From Ahaetulla prasina (lineage: Eukaryota > Chordata > Lepidosauria > Squamata > Colubridae), in the NCBI RefSeq assembly GCF_028640845.1, contig NC_080539.1:191403436-191467435 (forward strand): DNA of 64,000 bases, given 5' to 3'. Under the pieces are notes generated by a model that was not told the DNA's origin, made no database searches, and worked only from the letters and a program-made list of their open reading frames with translations. This document shows positions 23,691 through 34,172 of this stretch, in pieces. Position 1 is the stretch's first letter. Every line of letters begins with the position of its first letter. The translations under genes were made by a program, and so were the position numbers.

Positions 23691-25114
23691 AAAAATAACA
23701 TAATTAAATATATTCTCCTCTTTGAGTAAAACAATCAATTTAACAATTTCTGCTTTATCTTCCTTGCTGTGGAAATAATATGTATTTCTATTTGTACTTA
23801 CTAATCTTTGTAAACTATCACCATTTATATTAACAAAATTCACTGTATTCTTTCAGATTCTTTAACCTTAAAGAGAAAAATACTTTTTTTCATCCATTTT
23901 AAAGCACTAAACCTTTCTTTAAAACATTTCAATCAAAACTTTCTAATACATCTTTTTAAGTTCCTCTTAACATTGCATAAAATTCACTATTAAATTTAGA
24001 TTACTTTCTCCAAGTTACCCTCATATAATATCTTTTTCTTCTTGTGTGCATCTTTTTTAAAACTCCAACTTTTTCTTTAAACTAATACACCATTTTTTTA
24101 ACTTTCTCTTAACATGGATACTCTCAAATACACTTTCAATAATATTTTGCAAACTTAAGGAATTACTTAAGCAGTATATACAGTATAAAGGAAAAATACA
24201 TTTTAAAACTTTAGATTAAGACTTTCTTTCAATTATAAATATCAAATTGATAAAAATCCATCCCAATTCCAGCTTATCTTCATGGAGTAAAGTCTTTATT
24301 TTCTCTGGAATGTTTGTCAAGTAATTATAAGCTCCTCTTTTTCTCAAGGATTTCTCAACCTCAAGGATTTCTTAGTGAGACATCTCCTACTCTCAAGGCT
24401 GGGAAAACAATGGCTAAAGAACTATTGACTTGAAAAGGCAGGAGGAAAGCCTGGGATTTAAAAACTGGGAATAACATATATTTAGAACTTGACTCCTGTA
24501 TTCTGCAGTAAATATGACTTCTGTGCAATTTCAGTTTACATATTTGTGCCAAGGCTGGGACACAACTAGGTTATTAACTGTTAGTGATTATGGCACTGAA
24601 GGGCTGAGATTTAAAGCTATGACTAACAAGAAAACAGATTTAAAATGTATACTTTTGATAAATAGCCTATGAAATAGCTACCGTACCTTTCTCTTCTTGA
24701 TGCCTGATTACCAGTTCAATATAAATATTATGGCTTATATTTAGAATAATTGCACTTAACATTTAATATGTATCTCTACTGTGGAAACTAATATCCAAGG
24801 AAAATCACAACAAAACACAACAATGAATGCAATAGAAAATAGAAAAAACAAAATATTGAGAAGATCTGGATTTGACTTTTCTTGCTTTCGCTAGTTCAGC
24901 AAATCTTTTGGAGCCAAGATTTGTCATCTGAACTCCAAAAGTCATATTTTCTTTGATAATATTCCTTTGGTAATTGTCTAAATAGAGGAGGCTTTCAGAC
25001 ATCAACTCCTTAGACAGATTCCAAAAGTAATCCAAACCTATATTGCTGTTAAGGGGCACAATGCTTAGCGGTTAAAGACAGATTTGTCAGCTTGACAAAT
25101 CATCTTGACAGCCT
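23691..25114. other. Intron sequence, unclassified
   Basis: AT-rich intron with no recognised coding or repeat family. 25107-25114 is the left flank of the hAT MITE that follows. Confidence 0.55.
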
Positions 25115-25923
25115 CAGTGGTGGGTTGCTACCGGTTCTCCCCGGTTCTTGCAAACCGGTAGTAAATATTTTGAGTAGTTCGGAGAACCAGTAAATGTCAC
25201 CTCTGCCTGGTCCCGCCCTCAATCTATTTGCTGCCTCCGGACTCTCAGCTGATTGGCTAGAAGGAAAAAAATCAGGACTCACTTGACAAAAAAGAGAAAA
25301 AACACAACACACTGTCACTTTAAATTGAGAAGCCAAAAAGCCTCCCAATTGATCAGCTAGAATGAAAAAAACAGGACTTGCTTCTCAGCCAGGAGATCGC
25401 TTGGAAAAAAAGAAGGGAAAAAAAAAAGATGCCGTCGCTTTAACGGAGGATTTTACTAGCAGAAGCAGTTTGTTTCTGGGTCAGCTGAACAACAAACTGG
25501 ATAAGAGGAGGGATTCTTATATGGTTCTATGTTTTTGAAGTTTTGGGTTTTGTGCAACATGGGCTTTGTGTTTCTAAAATGGTTTGGGCGATTTCCATTG
25601 TGAAATATCCTGTCTTGAATGAGTTTTCTGCTTGCTTGTAAATGGAACCGAACTTCCGGAACCGAACTTCTGAACTTCTATTATCTCTAAGCACCAGTAG
25701 CTGTTTTCTGCCTACAAAGTTTCCTTTATGCAGCTGGCAGGAATGTGGAGGGAATGGGAATTTTGAAGTAACCTTCCCCTGGAGTGAGGAGGGAATGGGG
25801 ATTTTAGATTTGCTGTCAAATATCAGTCATAATACTAATGACTGTTTTGAGCAATATGCAGATTGTATTACACGAATGACTATTTTATATGTGAAATTAT
25901 GACTGAAACCTATATTGGTTCAC

Positions 25924-26040
25924 ACTGTCAGGAAGTTTCTCCTTAGTTTTAGGTTGCTTCTCTCTTTTTTGAGTTTTGATCCATTGCTTCTTGTTTTGCC
26001 TTCTGGTGCTTTGGAAAATACATTCTTTCTGGCAGCCCCT
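25924..26040 (-). repeat. CR1 3' fragment captured in the hAT MITE
   Basis: About 115 bp matches, in antisense, the CR1 3' coding region that reads KAPEGKTR...WKL...SNLKLR.NFLTV. The same piece sits at the same place in the inner copy (about 26958-27062) and in the inverted copy at about 53005-53104, so it is part of the family's structure. Confidence 0.75.
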
Positions 26041-26071
26041 TAAAAGCCTATCACACTCTAGGGCAAAGCAT

Positions 26072-27544
26072 CAGTAGTGGGTTGCTACCGGTTCTCCCCA
26101 GTTCACAAGAACCGGTAGTAAACATTTTGAGTAGTTCGGAGAACCGGTAGTAAAAGTTCTGCCTGGCCCCGCCCCCAATCTCTTGCTGCCTCCCGACTCC
26201 CAGCTGATCGGCTAGAAGGAAAAAATCAAGACTCACTTATCGAAGAAGAGAGGAAAAAAAAGACACCATCCCTTTAAATTGAGAAGCCAAGAGCCTCCCA
26301 ACTGATTGGCTCACTTCTCAGCCAGGAAATTGCTTGGCAAAGAAGAAGTGGGTGGGGGGAGGAAACGCTGTCGTTTTAAATTGACAGAGCTAGAAGCTCC
26401 TTTCTGGATCAGCTGAACAACAAATTGGATAAAGGAGGAATTCTTATATGGTTCAATGTTTTTGAAGTTTTGGGGTTTGTGCAACATGGGCTTTGTGTTT
26501 CTAAAAAGGTTTGGGCGATTTCCATTGTGAAGTATCCTGTCTTGAATGAGTTTTCTGCCTGCTTGTAAATGGAGCCGAACTTCTGGCTTTCACTTTATAT
26601 TATCTGTAAGCACCGGTAGCTGTTTTCTGCTTACAAAGTTTCCTTTATGCAGCTGGCAGGAATGTTTAATTCCATGGCAGGTTCCTTGCTAGCAGCTTGA
26701 TTATACCTTAATTATCTGGGATATTTTATTTGGGAAATGAAGAGGGGGGAGTTTGATTCCTTCCCAGGACAGATTAGTGGGGTGGGGAGGAAATGGGGAT
26801 TTTGAAGTAACCTTCCCCTGGAGTGGAGAGGGAATGGGGATTTTAGGCTTGCTGTCAAACATCAGCCATAATACTAATGATTGTTTTGAACAATATGCAG
26901 GTTGTATTTACATGAATGGCTATTTTATATGTGAAACTATGACTGAAACCTATATAGGTTCACACTGTCAGGAAGTTTGTCCTTAGTTTTAGGTTGCTTC
27001 TCTCTTTGTTGAGTTTCCATCCATTGCTTCTTGTTTTGCCTTCTGGTGCTTTGGAAAATACTTTCCCCCCTTCTTTCTAGCAGCCCCTTAAAAGACTGTT
27101 GCCTATCACACTCTTGGGCAAAGCATGTGAGCCATTTCCTCCTTTCAGTGGTCCATGAAAGTGCATCTATAGCAGGGGTCTCTAACCTTGGCCACTTTAA
27201 GACAGCAAAACTGGCTGAGGAATTCTGGGAGTTGAAGTCCATAAGTCTTAAAATGGCCAAGTTTGGAGACCCCTGATCTATAGTATGTAGATAATAAAGT
27301 TGAAAAAAGGTGAACAACATTTTTGCAGAACTATAGATATGTTGAGGCTGGGTGTGACAAGGAATGGCTGGGAGGGGAGGGGCCAGGCGAGGTACCCCTT
27401 GACATGAGAGACATTGAGTTGGCCACGCCTACCCAGTCATATGACCATCAAGCGACACCTACTGTCACATGACCATCAAGCCACACCCACAAAATAAGCC
27501 ACGCCCACAGAACCGGTAGTAAAAAAAATTAGAACCCACCCCTG
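26072..27544 (+). mobile_element. hAT-type MITE, family A, inserted into its own family
   Basis: A 1473-bp element with TIRs CAGTAGTGGGTT and AACCCACCCCTG. It is flanked by a perfect 8-bp duplication, CAAAGCAT, at 26064-26071 and 27545-27552. Eight-base duplications are the hallmark of hAT transposition. The target is the interior of another family A copy, at a sequence (GGGCAAAGCATGTGAGCC) also present within the inserted copy itself at about 27117-27134. It needs transposase from elsewhere. Confidence 0.92.
27173..27275. mobile_element. Palindromic mini-MITE (103 bp) inside family A
   Basis: A near-perfect hairpin sequence from CAGGGGTCTCTAACC to GTTTGGAGACCCCTG. It is flanked by 8-bp duplications ATCTATAG at 27165-27172 and 27276-27283, so it is a tiny hAT-type insertion. 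The same element with the same duplication occurs at 27599-27721 in the outer copy, so it was inserted before family A multiplied. Confidence 0.9.
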
Positions 27545-27598
27545 CAAAGCATGTGAGCCATTTCCTCCTTTCAGTGGTCCATGAAAGTGCATCTATAG

Positions 27599-27721
27599 CA
27601 GGGGTCTCCAACCTTGGCCACTTTAAGACTTGTGGACTTCAACTCCCTTTGCTTTGCTAGCTGAGGAATTCTGGGAGTTGAAGCCCACAAGTCTTAAAGT
27701 GGTCAAGGTTGGAGACCCCTG
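27599..27721. mobile_element. Palindromic mini-MITE (123 bp), longer form
   Basis: The counterpart of the 103-bp hairpin, flanked by ATCTATAG at 27591-27598 and 27722-27729. The two arms (ACTTTAAGACTTGTGGACTTCAA and its complement) are almost fully complementary. The 103-bp copy has lost part of the left arm. Confidence 0.9.
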
Positions 27722-28037
27722 ATCTATAGTATGTAGATAATAAAGTTGTATGTAGTATGTAGTACAGTATGTAGATAATAAAGTTGAAAAAAGTTGGAAA
27801 AAGGTGAACAACATTTTTGCAGAACTATAGATACAATGAGGCGGGTGTGACAAGGAATGGCTGGGAGGGGAGGGGCCAGGCGAGGCACCCCTTGACGTGA
27901 GTGACATTGAGTTGGCCATGCCTACCTAGTCACATGACCATCAACCCACAACCACTGTCACATGACCATCAAGCCACACCCACAAAATAAGCCACGCCCA
28001 CAGAACCGGTAGTAAAATAATTTAGAACCCACTCCTG

Positions 28038-29051
28038 GACTTGAGACCCAAGCATGACAGGGTGAGCTCCTGTTCTTGCCCCAGCTTCTGCCAACCTAGC
28101 AGTTTGAAAGCATACAAATACGAGTAGTAGGTACCATTTTGATAGGAAGGTAACAGCATTCCATGAGCCTTGGGTATAGTCATGCTGGCCACATGACCAC
28201 AGAAGTTTTTTATGATAACATTGGCTCCCTCAACTAAGAAACAGAGATGAACACTGCCCTCTAGAGTTGGACACAACTGGACAGGGGAAACCTTTAGTCT
28301 TAGCTTTTTTAATTGCTGCCACCTGTATATAATGTTTCCATACTGCATTCTCCGCCATCAAAGTACATAATAACAGTAAAACAGTAATAGATATTTTACA
28401 ACATGCAAAACCAAAACCCAATTATGAAAGCATATCTAATCAAATTAACCAAGCCAACATAAATACGTTTCTAAACCATTTTAACGAGCTATGTCATAAG
28501 AAAAGTGAGCTTCCAAAAGTTACATTTGCCAGAAGATGACTAATATCCTGATTGTGCCTTCTCAATCCTCATAAGTGTTGCTGATGATTTCCCATTTGGG
28601 ATAACTGAATGAGTCTTCCTGATTTCTGCTGTTGCAGAGGAATATTAGATAACCAGTTTTCAGGCAGTAAGAGAAGTGAACGAGTTCATTTAAGAGATAG
28701 CTCAATGGGGGAGTTCAAATGCAAAGTCTACAACAATTTTTTAAGCTTTGGAATTTGTCTCTTTCCTCTTAATATTTGATTACCTATCAAGCAGTTCCAA
28801 TACTTCTTCCAAACCTTGTGGAATGTGATTCCTATTATCTTCTCCAGAAGAAAATAATGCTTCTGATTATAACTGGATTATACGCCTATCATGCATACTT
28901 TTCAGTCCCATCTTGCTGGTTATTTATTAATATATAAATTGGGTATTTTTGTTTGCAATTTTTGAGAAAATTGCAAACAACAAGATATGTTCTAATCCTC
29001 AGGCATTCTAGTTGAAATTGAATTGAAAATGCAATACCTTTTGGTTTTCAG
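28038..29051. other. Intron sequence, unclassified
   Basis: Unique-looking intron ending in the acceptor TTGGTTTTCAG at 29041-29051. No exon or repeat family recognised. Confidence 0.6.
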
Positions 29052-29144
29052 CATGGAAGAATGTGAGGCTCTCTGCACACGCCTGGCTATCATGGTAAAT
29101 GGACATTTCCAGTGCTTGGGTTCATTACAGCATATAAAAAGCAG
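29052..29144 (+). CDS. ABCA12: ABCA transporter exon: end of NBD2
   Basis: A 93-nt exon. Its first base completes the serine codon begun at 18886-18887, and its last two bases (AG) start an arginine codon completed in the next exon. It encodes [20 protein letters not shown] and then [10 protein letters not shown]. The (S)[10 protein letters not shown] block is the conserved stretch just after the H-loop in ABCA transporters, and AIMVNG is the edge strand of the ATPase fold. Acceptor and donor (GT at 29145) are canonical. No residue seems lost. The short intron that follows (1009 bp) contains a hAT MITE. Confidence 0.92.
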
Positions 29145-29448
29145 GTTGGTAAAATATTTCTTTTGTGACAACTTTTACTTTGCCATCCAATTGAGCAAGA
29201 AGTAAAGTGTATAAGAGCAATTTTTGCTCTAAGGGGGGAAATGGTACAAAAATTACCAAACAAGTAATATTTTAGCTTATTGAAAACATATATGAAAATG
29301 AAAGAAGAAATAAGTGATCCAAGGTGATATAATAAAGTTATTGCATTCTATCACATATTTGTATCATAACTTAGATATTCAGAGCAAGATTTATCACATT
29401 TAAGTATCAAAGGATGAGCAAATGACACAGCATAGATAGGAACTCTAC

Positions 29449-29956
29449 CAGGGGTGAAATGCTCCCGGTTCTGACCGGATCGCGCAATCCGGAATGATGG
29501 GGATGGGTAGGTCAGAGAACCGATAGCAAAAATCCCTGCCCCCACCCACCCACGCCTCACTGTTCCTCTTCTCTGTCCCTGAAGCTGTCAGTAGTGATAT
29601 AGCTGCAAACGGCCTTAAATGACTGCCGCGGTGCTTCAAAGGGCCGCACTATAGCTGATCAATGCTGTAGGCGGCTAGTAGACTGGTGCCTCTATTTTTA
29701 AAGAAGATAGACTGGTGCACTTCCAAAGAAAGGCAATTAGTAGACTGGTGCCTCTATTTTTAAAGAAGATAGACCAGTGCACTCCCAAGTTTTGTATACT
29801 TGGTTTATTATTTTTATTATTTATTATTATTGGCCATGTCCATTCAGTCACCTGACCACCAAGCCATGCCCACCACGTCACCTGACCACCAAGCCACACC
29901 CACCAATTAAGCCACGCCCACAGAACCGGTAGGGAAATTTTTTAGATTTCACCCTA
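29449..29956 (+). mobile_element. hAT-type MITE, family B
   Basis: Begins CAGGGGTGAAATGCTCCCGGTTC at 29449 and ends AGATTTCACCCTA near 29956, matching the ends of the better preserved copy at 37794-38304. The 3' TIR is mutated, so no duplication can be read. It contains a roughly 60-bp tandem duplication at about 29675-29790 (units starting TAGTAGACTGGTGCC). Confidence 0.8.
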
Positions 29957-30153
29957 CCTACACAAACCACTGATGCTGCAGCACTTAGATCATTCTAATC
30001 TTCTGAAATTTGAAGCCGATCCAGATCCTTAATGTACTTGTGCTTGTACTAGGAATTATGATTCATTTTTTTTCTAGAAGTACTGCTTGGGATTATTAGA
30101 ATTTTTATTACACTTTGAATCTAATAAATTATACTTTTCATATTTTCCTCTAG

Positions 30154-30259
30154 ATTTGGAAAAGGATTCACTGTGAAGATGCATTTGAATAACAGTGCGG
30201 ACAGCATTGAAAAGCTGACTCTATTTTTACAAACAAACTTTCCAAATACATATTTAAGG
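30154..30259 (+). CDS. ABCA12: ABCA transporter exon: post-NBD2 linker
   Basis: A 106-nt exon after the acceptor TTCCTCTAG (AG at 30152-30153), donor GT at 30260. It encodes FGKGFTVKMHLNNSADSIEK followed by LTLFLQTNFPNTYLR. This is the start of the C-terminal regulatory domain that follows NBD2 in ABCA proteins; the FG.G(F/Y)T(V/I) start is a family hallmark. It leaves in phase 0. A MITE made of repeated CTTATACTCGAG motifs starts 67 bp downstream in the next intron. Confidence 0.9.
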
Positions 30260-30326
30260 GTACATATTTTTACATATCTATACTGTGAAATGCCTGAATG
30301 TCACATTAACAACTTAGAAATCTGGT

Positions 30327-30711
30327 TACCGTATATACTCGAGTATAAGCCGAGTTTTTCAGCACGTTTTTTGTGCTGAAAAACGTCCCCTCGGCTTATA
30401 CTCGGGTCTATACGGCTTATACTCGAGGTTTTTTTTTAAGCCCTCGGCTTATACTCGATATATCGGCTTATACTCGAGTTTTTTTTCTTTTTCACATTTT
30501 ACCGGACGGCTGGGAAGCCCTGCCGGTGCAGTGAGAGGCGGGCGGGGCCGCCAGCCTTCTCAGCTGAGGGAGGGAGGGTTTCCCCAACCGGTAGGTGCCT
30601 CATTTCCCACCCTCGGCTTATACTCGAGTCCCCAGTTTACCCCAGTTTTTGGGGTAAAATTGGGGACCTCGGCTTATACTCGGATCGGCTTATATTCGAG
30701 TATATACGGTA
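30327..30711. mobile_element. MITE with inverted ends and repeated CTCGAG motifs
   Basis: Ends are inverted repeats of about 27 bp, TACCGTATATACTCGAGTAT at 30327 and its near-complement ending at 30711. The outermost TA on each side may be a TA target duplication. The motif TCGGCTTATACTCGAG or its complement recurs several times, at both ends and inside, around a GC-rich core. No coding capacity. The superfamily is uncertain. Confidence 0.8.
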
Positions 30712-31476
30712 CATTTCTTTAGGCTTCAGGGAGATTTCTGACATGATGGAATATTCTTTCAAGCACTTAAATAAGCAGAATATCAATAAGGCTAAGCTAA
30801 AGTGCAAAAAAAGTGCGATTCACCTTTTCATAGAAAAGAATGTAATAATGTGAGTGCCTGTTGTTCAGTCCAGCCACAAACTAAAAAGAGGCAAATTATT
30901 CTTGATTAATGCTCTGATAGAAATTGTAGCATCCTGAATTAACTGTAGAATTCACAAAGTAATATTACCAGCCAAAAGTTATTCACACTTGTTCTATAAA
31001 ATTAGAGTAGACAGTGTGTTTTACAGATTTTTTCCTCATTCACTTTTAAGGATCTCACCACATTCTTGTACAGAAGAAAACAGAAGTAAAAAACCAACAC
31101 TTTCATAAGATTCCTTTAGAAATTTGGTTGCGACTGGTTCTAAGATCCTGGCAGCGTAAAAGAAGCAAAGGCCAAAGTAGTTCCTGATTAATAGGACCTA
31201 CTAATACTGGAGGTTTTTTTATTTATCAAATGTATAAGTACATAATGAGTCTCACAGTTGATTCTCAAGCTCCTTGTAGAGTAGTTTGTAAAAATCATCC
31301 AGGATAATAGAGAAGGCCCTGTAAGAATAACTTCATGGAGTGTAATGAAAGAACTGGCACAATCCTATTAAAATGCCAGGTACAAATGAATCAAGATTGG
31401 AAATATGTTGTCAGATGGACAGATAGTATTTAATTTAAAAATATGCATTTGTCTGCATTAAATCTTATTCATACAG
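30712..31476. other. Intron sequence, unclassified
   Basis: Unique-looking intron ending in the acceptor CATACAG (31470-31476). Nothing recognised. Confidence 0.6.
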
Positions 31477-31614
31477 GACCATCAACTGAACATGGTGGAA
31501 TATCATATCCCAGTGTCTGCAGGAGGAGTGGCAAACATATTTCAACTTCTAGAAAGGAACAAAGCAGTTTTTGAAATTAAGCACTTCTCTGTGAGTCAAA
31601 CAACACTGGAAGAG
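31477..31614 (+). CDS. ABCA12: ABCA transporter exon: C-terminal regulatory domain
   Basis: A 138-nt exon in phase 0 at both ends (acceptor CAG at 31474-31476, donor GTAAGC at 31615). It encodes 46 residues, including MVEYHIPVSAGGVANIFQLL and FSVSQTTLEE. The Y(H/Q)(V/I)P...IF.LLE and SQTTLE(E/Q)VF segments are conserved in the C-terminal regulatory domain of ABCA transporters; VTAGG/VSAGGVANIF is the ABCA12-like form by memory. The last motif is completed by VFINFAK in the next exon. Confidence 0.92.
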
Positions 31615-32091
31615 GTAAGCAATAAACTTGTCTCATTTTTTGTTGACACAGTAGAATTAAACTGTAAGAAACACAGACTTCTGAATTGTAGCTCCTGGGA
31701 CATTGGATCTCTTTTCCTAGGTTGAGGCAAAATAACTTATAACTGTTACCAGCAATATGTGAAAAACAGGCCTTGCATAGAATGCCTAGGAATCTATAGA
31801 ATGTGGGATTTTTAGGCAAAGTATGAAATGTCTGTGTTATTTTAATATGTTACGTACTTTCCCTGCCATTACATATATATATATAAAACACTTAGGCATT
31901 ATGTAGAATGTTAAGAATTATTTAGGTAAAATATGAAGAGACTCATGAAAAGGGTCAGGGTTAGAATTAGCCTAACTCTAACCCTAACTCTTTATTGAAA
32001 ACACGTATTTGAAAATGAAAGAAGAAATGCAAAATGAAGTAGAGAACTTTCTTACTGAAAAAAAGGGACAAAAGAACTCAGGAAAAGCCTA
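31615..32091. other. Intron sequence before CR1 copy 2
   Basis: Unique-looking AT-rich intron; a (TA)n run is at 31875-31885. No repeat family or exon recognised. Confidence 0.55.
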
Positions 32092-33412
32092 GGAAAGATT
32101 CCATAGATGAAAATCCTAAAGGGGAAAACAACTCAAGAAGTATGGGAAACTTTGAAAAATGCGATCATAAAAGCCCAGTCCAGCACAATATGACTGAAAA
32201 AGAAAAACAAGGAATTCAAGAAGAAACCAGCATGGCTGCACAAAAATCTCTCTGGTAAACTGAAAGACAAAAAGGACAAGTACAAAAAAATGGAAAGAGG
32301 GACACATAACTAAGGCAAAATATCAGCAGATAGCCAGAACCTACAAAAATGAAATCAGGAAAGCAAAGGCTCAGAATGAACAAAGACTTGCAACAAAAGT
32401 CAAAGATAATTTAAAGTTTCTTTCAATGTATTAATAACAAGAAAAAAGTCAAGGAAACAGTTGGTCCACTAAAGAGAAGATGGCAAGGAAGTAACAGGCA
32501 GTAGGAAGAAAGCAGAACTACTTAACTCAATCTTTGCATCAGTCTTCACGCAAAAAGAAACTATAGCCCAACATACAAAAAAACCCCACCCTACTGTAAA
32601 AGACAGACTAGAAATAAAAATTAAAATAAGAAAGAAAATGGTAAGAGACACCTATCTGATCTTGACAAATATATATCACTGGGACCTGATAGATTACATC
32701 CCAGAGTTCTGAAGGATGTTATCTCAGAACTATTGTACCATATCTTTCAAAAATCCTGAGCACTGGGGAAGTATCTGAGGATTGGAGAAGAGCTGATGTG
32801 GTTCCCATCTTTAAGAAAGAAAGAAAAATTGTCCTAGGAAAGTATAGACCAATCAGTCTAACATCAATACCTGGAAAAATCCTGGAAAAGATAATAAAAA
32901 ACCAGATCTGCGAACATCTAGAAACAAGTAACGTTATAACTAGAAGCCAGCACAGGTTTGTTAAAAACAGATCATGCCAAACCAATCTTATTTCATTCTT
33001 TGATAAAGTGACTAAATTAGTAGACCGGCAAAATCTGTGGCCATACTAAGATTTCAGTAAGGCATTCAACAAAATAGACCACAGACTACTTCCTCGTAAG
33101 CTAGAAAAATATGGAATAAACAATATCATCACCAGATGGATTTGTAGCTGGTTGACAAACTACTCAATGTGTAGTCCTTAATGGTATTATATGTACATGG
33201 AGGGAAATAAGCAGAGGGATACCACAAGGTTCCATCTTAGGCCCAGTACTTTTCAATATCTTCATAAATGGCTTAGATGAGAGAATATAAGGGGAACTCA
33301 TCAAATCTGCAAATGGCACTAAACTGACAGGAATAGTCAACACCCCAGAAGACAAACTCAGATTCCAAAAAAATCTCTACAAACTTGAGCAATGGGCCCT
33401 ATCCAACAAAAT
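32092..33412 (+). mobile_element. CR1 LINE copy 2, first part
   Basis: A decayed CR1, collinear with the copy at 19-21.7 kb from about residue MRILRGKTTQEAWE of the linker onward. Recognisable pieces are the PAWLHKNLSGKLKDKKDKY-like linker, the RT region (VVPIFKKERKIVLGKYRPISLTSIPGKIL at 32798-32890) and ...[14 protein letters not shown] at about 33240. Many stops and frameshifts. It is interrupted at about 33413 by the Penelope pair and continues at 35940. Confidence 0.88.
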
Positions 33413-34172
33413 AAAAGCACCAAAGGTGCTTTTTTCAAGAGGAAACTGAACTTTCTGGTTTTTCTTTGAAGATGTTTCACTTCTCATCCAAGAAGCTTCT
33501 TCAGCTCTGAATGGATGGTGGGAAATAGAAGAATTTATATTCCTTGCATTTGCATTCTTTTAGCAGGTCGTTAAGGTCACCTGGAGGTTTATCTGTGTTA
33601 TCAAGGTCAGCTGCATGGTGCAAATTGGTGTGGAGCCTTCTTGGAACTGTTGAAAGGACTGTGTTGTAGATTGGAGATAGATGATGTCATATCCCTCCCC
33701 TTCTGTTGAGAGAGGGCTGTTCAGTTTTGACATAGATGGCCCCTTTAACCCCTCTCTCAAAGAAGTAATCCTCTCTGCCCAAAATATGGACTTCGTTGTC
33801 TTCAAAAGAATGGCCTGTGTCTTTTAAATGCAGATGGACTGCTGAATCTAGTCCTGATGTGTTTGTTCTCCTATGTTGTGCCATGTATTTATGAAGTGGT
33901 TGTTTCATTTCCCCAATGTACAGATCTGCACATGGCTCACCGCATTCTGCTGCATATAAGACGTTGCTCAGTTTGTGTCTGGGTATTTTATCCTTGGGAT
34001 GGAAAAGCTTCTTCCTTAGTGTATTCTTGGGTTTGAAGTGTGCATGTATATTATGTTGGCTGAAGATCCTCCTGAGCTTTTCCGATATGCCTACAACGTA
34101 TGGAATGATAGCATTGCTTCCTTTATTGTTCTCATCATTCCCTGTTACAGAGGAATTCCTGTAGGGTCTGTC
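33413..34172 (-). mobile_element. Penelope-like element, antisense arm (GIY-YIG part)
   Basis: The antisense half of an inverted Penelope pair. The minus-strand frame 34175-33687 encodes the C-terminal linker (RRIFSQHNIHAHFKPKNTLRKKL) and a GIY-YIG-type endonuclease with CADLYIGEMKQPLHKYMAQH, HLHLKDTGHSFEDNEV and IYVKTEQPSLN, which is typical of Penelope retroelements. The RT is absent. The outer end, CTTGAAAAAAGCACCTTTGG on the minus strand, matches the outer end of the sense arm. Confidence 0.85.

Larger units (their letters stand above)
25115..28037 (+). mobile_element. hAT-type MITE, family A (outer copy)
   Basis: A non-autonomous DNA element with terminal inverted repeats CAGTGGTGGGTT at 25115 and AACCCACTCCTG at 28026-28037, both followed inward by CCGGTTCT/AGAACCGG motifs. 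It carries no transposase. It is split at 26071/27545 by a second copy of the same family; without that insert it is about 1.45 kb. The 8-bp flanks (GACAGCCT and GACTTGAG) share only about half their bases, so the duplication has decayed or the ends are not original. The interior contains a captured CR1 3' fragment and a palindromic mini-element. Confidence 0.82.

Noticed and set aside
25642..25902. 86-codon frame repeated at 26753-26986 within the MITEs
   Set aside because: Repetition follows from the two copies of a non-coding MITE; the frame is broken differently in each and matches no transposase.
25107..28045. 8-bp duplication for the outer hAT MITE
   Set aside because: Flanks GACAGCCT and GACTTGAG share too few bases to call a duplication.
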